DNA of 64,000 bases, taken from Janthinobacterium sp. J1-1. GTDB lineage: Bacteria > Pseudomonadota > Gammaproteobacteria > Burkholderiales > Burkholderiaceae_D. Within the stretch, counting starts at the first letter, position 1. Every line of letters begins with the position of its first letter. This document shows positions 59,566 to 64,000 of the stretch, piece after piece. The stretch covers positions 1,736,001 to 1,800,000 of the forward strand of contig NZ_CP132339.1 of NCBI RefSeq assembly GCF_030944405.1. Direction: 5' to 3'. The notes under the pieces were generated by a model, which saw nothing but the letters and a program-made list of their open reading frames with translations, was not told where the DNA came from and did no database searches. Position numbers and translations under genes: made by a program.

Positions 59566-61920
59566 TCACCCGATCGCCGTCATTTTGACCGGCTTCAACT
59601 TCGATGCCAGCGCCTTGCCCTTCCTCGAACGCTTGCCGAAGTGGTCCGCCAGGCCGGTGGCGCCCAGCGACACATCCTGCGGCTTGGCACCACGGCCGAT
59701 GCCGGACACCACCACGCCGCGCTGGGTGATCGGCTGCACGGCCAGCAGCTTGTCCTTGCCTTCCAGTTCGATCAGCTTGACGCCGGTGCCGCCCTTGGTC
59801 AGGGTCTTCATTTCATCGAGGCCGAACACCAGCAAGCGCGTGCCTTCGGTCAGGCAGGCCACGGCGCTGGCCGCCGCCGGAATGATTTTTGGTTCGAGCG
59901 GCACGTCGCCATCGTCCAGGGTGATAAAGGACTTGCCGCCTTTCAGGCGGCTGGCCATGTCGCCCGCCTTGGCCACGAAGCCGTAGCCGGCGCTGGTGGC
60001 CAGCAGCAGGTTGGTGGCGCCATTGCCCGCAAAGTAATGCAGGATGCGCACGGCATTGCCGGGCGTGCCGCCGCTCATGTCGCACAAGGTCGTGATCGGC
60101 ACGCCGTCGCCGCGCGCGTTGGGCAGCGCCGACACCGGCACCGAGTAGATCTTGCCGTTGTTGCCGAAGCCGAGCAGGGTATCGACCGTACGGCACTCGA
60201 ACGCGCCATGCAGGGCGTCGCCGGCCTTGAAGGTGAACTGGGCCGCGTCGTGGCCGATGCCGGTACGCGCGCGCACCCAGCCTTTTTCGGAAATGATCAC
60301 GGTGACGGGCTCGTCGACCACCTTCTGTTCGGCCACGGCTTTCTGGGCTTCCTCGATCAGGGTGCGGCGCGCGTCGCCGAACTGCTTGGCGTCCGCTTCG
60401 ATTTCGCGGATGATGGCGCGCTTCATCGAACCCGGGTTGTCGAGCAGGTCCTGCAAGGATTTTTCTTCCTTGCGCAGCTCGGCCAGTTCCTGCTGGATCT
60501 TGATGGTTTCCAGGCGCGCCAGCTGGCGCAGGCGGATTTCCAGGATATCGTCGGCCTGGCGTTCGGACAGCTTGAACGCTTCGATCAGGGCCGCTTTCGG
60601 CTCGTCCGAATTGCGGATGATGGAAATGACCTTGTCGATATTGAGCAGGATCGCTTCGCGTCCTTCCAGGATATGGATGCGGTCGCGCACCTTGCCCAGC
60701 TTGTAGCCGGTGCGGCGCGTGACGGTCTCGAAGCGGAAGGCGATCCATTCGCGCAGGATGTCGCCCAGCCCTTTTTGGCGCGGACGGCCATCGCCGCCTA
60801 TCATCACCAGGTTGATCGAGGTCGACGATTCGAGCGAGGTATGGGCCAGCAGCATCAGCATGAACTCGGCCTGGTCCTGGTTCTTCGATTTCGGCTCGAA
60901 CACCAGGCGCACGGGCGCGGCGCGGCCCGATTCGTCGCGGATGGTGTCGAGCGAATTGAGGATCAGGGCCTTCAGCGAGATCTGCTCCGGCGACAAGGCC
61001 TTCTTGCCCAGCTTGACTTTCGGATTGGTCAGCTCCTCGATCTCTTCCAGCACTTTTTGCGACGAGGTACCCGGCGGCAGTTCCGTCACCACGGCCTGCC
61101 ACTGGCCGCGCGCCAGTTCTTCGATCTTCCAGCGCGCGCGCACCTTCATGCTGCCACGCCCGCTCGCATACATATCCTGGATCTGCGTGGCCGGTGTGAT
61201 GATCTGGCCGCCGCCGGGAAAGTCCGGGCCCGGAATGATGGCCATCAGTTCGGCGTGCGTCATCTTCGGATCGCGGATCAGGGCCACCGCCGCTTTCGCC
61301 ACTTCCGCCAGGTTGTGCGACGGGATCTCGGTGGCCAGGCCCACGGCAATGCCGGAAGCGCCATTGAGCAGCACCATCGGCAGGCGCGCCGGCAGCAGCT
61401 TCGGTTCTTCCGTCGAGCCATCGTAGTTGGGCTGGAAGTCGACCGTGCCCATGCCGATTTCATCCATCAGCAGCTTGGCGATCGGCGTCAATCGCGCCTC
61501 CGTGTAGCGCATGGCCGCGGCGCCGTCGCCGTCGCGCGAGCCGAAATTGCCCTGGCCGTCGATCAGCGGATAGCGCAGCGAAAAGTCCTGCGCCATGCGC
61601 ACCAGCGCGTCGTACACCGACTGGTCGCCGTGCGGGTGCAGCTTGCCCAGCACATCGCCGACCACGGCGGCCGACTTGCGCGGCTTCGCGGTGGAATTGA
61701 GACCCAGCTCGTTCATCGCATACAGGATGCGGCGCTGCACCGGCTTCTGGCCGTCGCACACGTCGGGCAGGGCGCGGCCCTTGACCACCGAGATGGCGTA
61801 ATCGAGGTAGGCGCGCTCGGCAAAGGTGGACAGGGTCAGCGCCTCGCCGTCGAACACCGGTTCATCGGGCACGGTCGGCTCGGGCTGGGCATCGTCAAAT
61901 AAATTCGTTTGTGTGGACAT
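59566..61920 (-). CDS. parC: DNA topoisomerase IV subunit A
   Basis: 784 aa. The catalytic Tyr139 is in [14 protein letters not shown], and [12 protein letters not shown] plus [12 protein letters not shown] form the breakage domain, followed by the coiled-coil and the C-terminal beta-pinwheel ([19 protein letters not shown]). ParC decatenates daughter chromosomes together with topoisomerase IV subunit B, whose gene is not in this window. In the quinolone-determining loop the sequence is GDQSVYD, with Gln and Asp where E. coli ParC has Ser80 and Glu84. The terminal domain is shorter than in GyrA, supporting ParC. Confidence 0.95.
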   Translation of the reverse strand: MSTQTNLFDDAQPEPTVPDEPVFDGEALTLSTFAERAYLDYAISVVKGRALPDVCDGQKPVQRRILYAMNELGLNSTAKPRKSAAVVGDVLGKLHPHGDQSVYDALVRMAQDFSLRYPLIDGQGNFGSRDGDGAAAMRYTEARLTPIAKLLMDEIGMGTVDFQPNYDGSTEEPKLLPARLPMVLLNGASGIAVGLATEIPSHNLAEVAKAAVALIRDPKMTHAELMAIIPGPDFPGGGQIITPATQIQDMYASGRGSMKVRARWKIEELARGQWQAVVTELPPGTSSQKVLEEIEELTNPKVKLGKKALSPEQISLKALILNSLDTIRDESGRAAPVRLVFEPKSKNQDQAEFMLMLLAHTSLESSTSINLVMIGGDGRPRQKGLGDILREWIAFRFETVTRRTGYKLGKVRDRIHILEGREAILLNIDKVISIIRNSDEPKAALIEAFKLSERQADDILEIRLRQLARLETIKIQQELAELRKEEKSLQDLLDNPGSMKRAIIREIEADAKQFGDARRTLIEEAQKAVAEQKVVDEPVTVIISEKGWVRARTGIGHDAAQFTFKAGDALHGAFECRTVDTLLGFGNNGKIYSVPVSALPNARGDGVPITTLCDMSGGTPGNAVRILHYFAGNGATNLLLATSAGYGFVAKAGDMASRLKGGKSFITLDDGDVPLEPKIIPAAASAVACLTEGTRLLVFGLDEMKTLTKGGTGVKLIELEGKDKLLAVQPITQRGVVVSGIGRGAKPQDVSLGATGLADHFGKRSRKGKALASKLKPVKMTAIG

Positions 61921-61982
61921 GGTGCGGGCTTCAGTATTGAGTGATTGCGGTTGAATTCATGGGCTGATTATGACAGCCCGTT

Positions 61983-63809
61983 TTAAGATTTGGAGATCCT
62001 GTGCAGGCGATACAGGTGCAGCATGGTGAAATACAGCACGGCCAGCGCCAGCACGGCGCCCAGCCTGGTCATGGTGTGCGAGGCGTGCGATAGCGCGCCC
62101 GAGGGCTGGCCCGCCAGCAGCAAGCTGGCGATCGCCGGCGCCAGCACCAGCGGCCAGGAAAACCTCCAGCGCAGGTCGACGGGGGCGAACAGCATGCCCA
62201 CGCAGGCCCAGGCGAACAGCAGGGCGCCCAGCACGTTCGCGTTCGCCGGCTGTACCTGGAGCGCCGTCAATCCGATGGCGCAGGCGATGACCCACGCCGC
62301 GCGCAAACGCGGCAGCATGGCTTCCGGCCAGCCGCATTGCGCATACAGGCCGTTGGCCGTGCGCAGCGCCAGCACCAGCAGGCAGAACACCAGCATCATG
62401 CTGTCGCTGATCGCCAGCCCGTGCGTCCCTTTGCCGCTCATGAAGATGCTGGCAAACAGCGACCCTCCCACCGCGTAGCCGAGCAGGCCTTGCAGCAGCG
62501 TGCGGTTGGCGGCGAACGCCAGCAAGGCCAGCACGCACAGCGCGCCGGCGGTGGCGATGCGCAGCGTCGGATCAGGAGCAGGCAGGAACAACAGCAGCGA
62601 CACCAGCATGAACGGGACGATCCAGCCCAGTTGAGGCAGGCCGGGGCGCGCCTGCAGCATGCGCTGGTCGGCCCACTCCTTGACTGCCTGCAGCCTGTCG
62701 AACAGCGGCGCCGGCCAGCGGAAGGCCAGCAGGGCCATCAGCGCAAACGCCAGCGCCTGGAAGCCGAACAGGCTGATCTTGCTGCCAACGTCGTCGAGCT
62801 GCATACCGGCCACGCTGACCACGCCGGCCAGCATAAAGTGCAGCACGAAACCCAGGCCGGCCGACTGCAAGGCCGTCTGCTGGAAATAGCGCTTGGAAAA
62901 GACCGCATGCTCCCAGCGTTCGAACTGTTCGGTGTCGAGCTTGTAGGCCAGCATTTCACCGTGATGCCAGCGTATGGTGTACAGCAGTTCGCGCAACTGC
63001 CTGGTGAATTTTTCATCGAACAGCTGGCGCGCATAGGCCGATGGCGGCTTTTGCGACATGATGCAGTCCAGGCCAGGATAGTTCTGGCCGAAGTCGACGA
63101 AATGCATGAACGACTGGTCGGCCCGAAAACGCTGCACGGCGCTGCGTACCAGATCGCCATGGCTGCGCGCCAGGTAGGAAAAGTCGTGATTCCAGCCCAG
63201 CGCGGCAAACACGGCGTCGCGCAGCGCGATGTCGTAACCTTCGCTGGCGCAGTAGCGCAAGGCGCACAATTCGAATTCCTCGCGCACGTCGAGTTTCAGC
63301 AGGGCCTGGTCCTGCAGTGTGCCGGCGAGGACTGCTTCGGCGTCGGCCTGCTGCAGTTGGTCCAGGCAGGCCTGCCAGATACTGGCCGCTTCCTCGGCCG
63401 GGTCGATCTCGATGATGCCCCATAGTTCGGCAGGCGGCGGTGGCGGCGTGTCGATCACGCCCCACAGTTCGATTGGCGCCTGTTCCGTCACGGGGTCGAC
63501 GATGCCCCACAATTCGGCTGGCGGCGCCTGTACCTCGGCCGCCGGCTCGGGCACTACAAGCGGCGCAGCTGGTGTCGCTACTTCCGCATCTTCCCGTAAC
63601 TCCGCCAGTTCCTCGGCAAAGCGCGGCGCATGGTGCAGCGCATATTCATAGGCCTCGCGCAGCTCCTGGAACGCCTCCGGATCGTCTTCCGGGCGCGTGA
63701 GCTTCAGGCGTTTGGCATAGGCGCGCTTGATGGCGCGCTCGTCGCCGGTGGGCGCCGTGCCCAGGATCGCCCACAGGCTGCGCTGGCCGTTATGCAGGTC
63801 GCCATCCAT
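61983..63809 (-). CDS. J-domain-containing polytopic membrane protein
   Basis: 608 aa. The N-terminal ~60 residues look like a DnaJ J-domain (SLWAILGTAPTGDERAIKRA, then YAKRLKLTRPEDDPEAFQEL), with RPED in place of HPD, so DnaK stimulation is doubtful. A variable acidic linker with repeated PAELWGIID-like segments follows. The C-terminal half has about eight hydrophobic helices. Such J-proteins are common and uncharacterised in this bacterial group. Its ATG directly follows the stop of a tiny upstream frame (TAGATG). The 3' end is 62 bp from the parC start. Confidence 0.85.
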   Translation of the reverse strand: MDGDLHNGQRSLWAILGTAPTGDERAIKRAYAKRLKLTRPEDDPEAFQELREAYEYALHHAPRFAEELAELREDAEVATPAAPLVVPEPAAEVQAPPAELWGIVDPVTEQAPIELWGVIDTPPPPPAELWGIIEIDPAEEAASIWQACLDQLQQADAEAVLAGTLQDQALLKLDVREEFELCALRYCASEGYDIALRDAVFAALGWNHDFSYLARSHGDLVRSAVQRFRADQSFMHFVDFGQNYPGLDCIMSQKPPSAYARQLFDEKFTRQLRELLYTIRWHHGEMLAYKLDTEQFERWEHAVFSKRYFQQTALQSAGLGFVLHFMLAGVVSVAGMQLDDVGSKISLFGFQALAFALMALLAFRWPAPLFDRLQAVKEWADQRMLQARPGLPQLGWIVPFMLVSLLLFLPAPDPTLRIATAGALCVLALLAFAANRTLLQGLLGYAVGGSLFASIFMSGKGTHGLAISDSMMLVFCLLVLALRTANGLYAQCGWPEAMLPRLRAAWVIACAIGLTALQVQPANANVLGALLFAWACVGMLFAPVDLRWRFSWPLVLAPAIASLLLAGQPSGALSHASHTMTRLGAVLALAVLYFTMLHLYRLHRISKS

Positions 63810-63920
63810 CTACAGCAAACCTTCGTTCTCGGACGGCCGCGCTGCGTTGCCGGCCAGGCGCGCATTGCGTTTGGCAAAGACAGGCTGGTGATCAATCAAT
63901 GAATGGCGGTAGATGGGCAT
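63810..63920 (-). CDS. Tiny ORF translationally coupled to the J-domain gene (36 aa)
   Basis: An ATG at 63920 opens a 36-codon frame beginning MPIYRHSLIDHQPVFAKRNA and ending GLL, whose TAG is directly followed by the ATG of the J-domain gene. The junction TAGATG and the consistent codon use favour a real small gene or upstream regulatory frame. No good ribosome site is visible at its own start, and the frame stays open a few codons further upstream. Confidence 0.4.
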   Translation of the reverse strand: MPIYRHSLIDHQPVFAKRNARLAGNAARPSENEGLL

Positions 63921-64000
63921 GATAAGTAAGTTTTCGGGTTTGACGCTCGTTGGAACCGCCACTCAGGTATAGATATTTTTTTGCTGTGCCGCGTGATAGA

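Overview
The window is a high-GC chromosomal segment. Gene content, codon bias and small interspersed repeats suggest a betaproteobacterium of the Oxalobacteraceae, most likely Janthinobacterium or a close relative such as Massilia or Duganella. That placement is inference from protein character, not from a marker gene. Nearly all the DNA is coding. No rRNA, tRNA, IS element, prophage or CRISPR array was seen.

Layout. (1) 1-3.9 kb: the 3' end of a TonB-dependent receptor gene, a Tat-exported class V aminotransferase-like protein, a convergent M14 carboxypeptidase and a small protein. (2) 3.98-21.8 kb: a near-complete aerobic phenylacetate (phenylacetyl-CoA) catabolic cluster. A divergent paaX-type regulator faces paaABCDE (epoxidase), paaG, paaH, paaI, paaK and paaJ. 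A complete five-gene branched-chain-amino-acid-type ABC importer follows, then paaY and paaZ. No separate paaF is present. (3) 21.8-25.2 kb: a ParDE toxin-antitoxin pair with a palindromic operator over its -10, an M24 peptidase and argH. (4) 25.3-34 kb: an accessory stretch. It holds three copies of a tiny putative exported protein gene with a shared leader, and two of these copies lie in ~440-bp direct repeats bracketing a GNAT gene and a nucleotidyltransferase gene. It also holds a BlaI/M56-HEAT regulator pair, an exported alpha/beta hydrolase with three BlaI-like operator repeats, and an ECF41 sigma factor with its carboxymuconolactone decarboxylase partner and a matching promoter.

(5) 34-37.6 kb: an M13 metallopeptidase, a zinc-ribbon protein and an AT-rich, frameshifted foreign-looking gene. 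(6) 37.7-45.6 kb: a divergent locus (YfcC transporter and AstE-like deacylase leftward; RpiR regulator, TonB-dependent receptor and exported cyanophycinase rightward) that reads as a cyanophycin (or similar beta-aspartyl peptide) scavenging system. This is the best candidate here for an under-described system. (7) 45.6-49.8 kb: a hybrid histidine kinase, an M64 peptidase and a membrane-anchored hypothetical. (8) 49.8-55.9 kb: an apparent low-oxygen operon (FabI-like reductase, PhaC-like DUF3141 protein, MaoC-phosphotransacetylase fusion, acetate kinase) behind a perfect FNR/Anr box. (9) 56-64 kb: an Ala/Lys-rich secreted protein, an M43 metalloprotease fused to a seven-repeat PLL-like propeller, small proteins, parC and a J-domain membrane protein.

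Two families of dispersed palindromic repeats occur twice each (18991/59455 and 3915/36224). Functional calls rest on motif recognition by eye. No database search was run.
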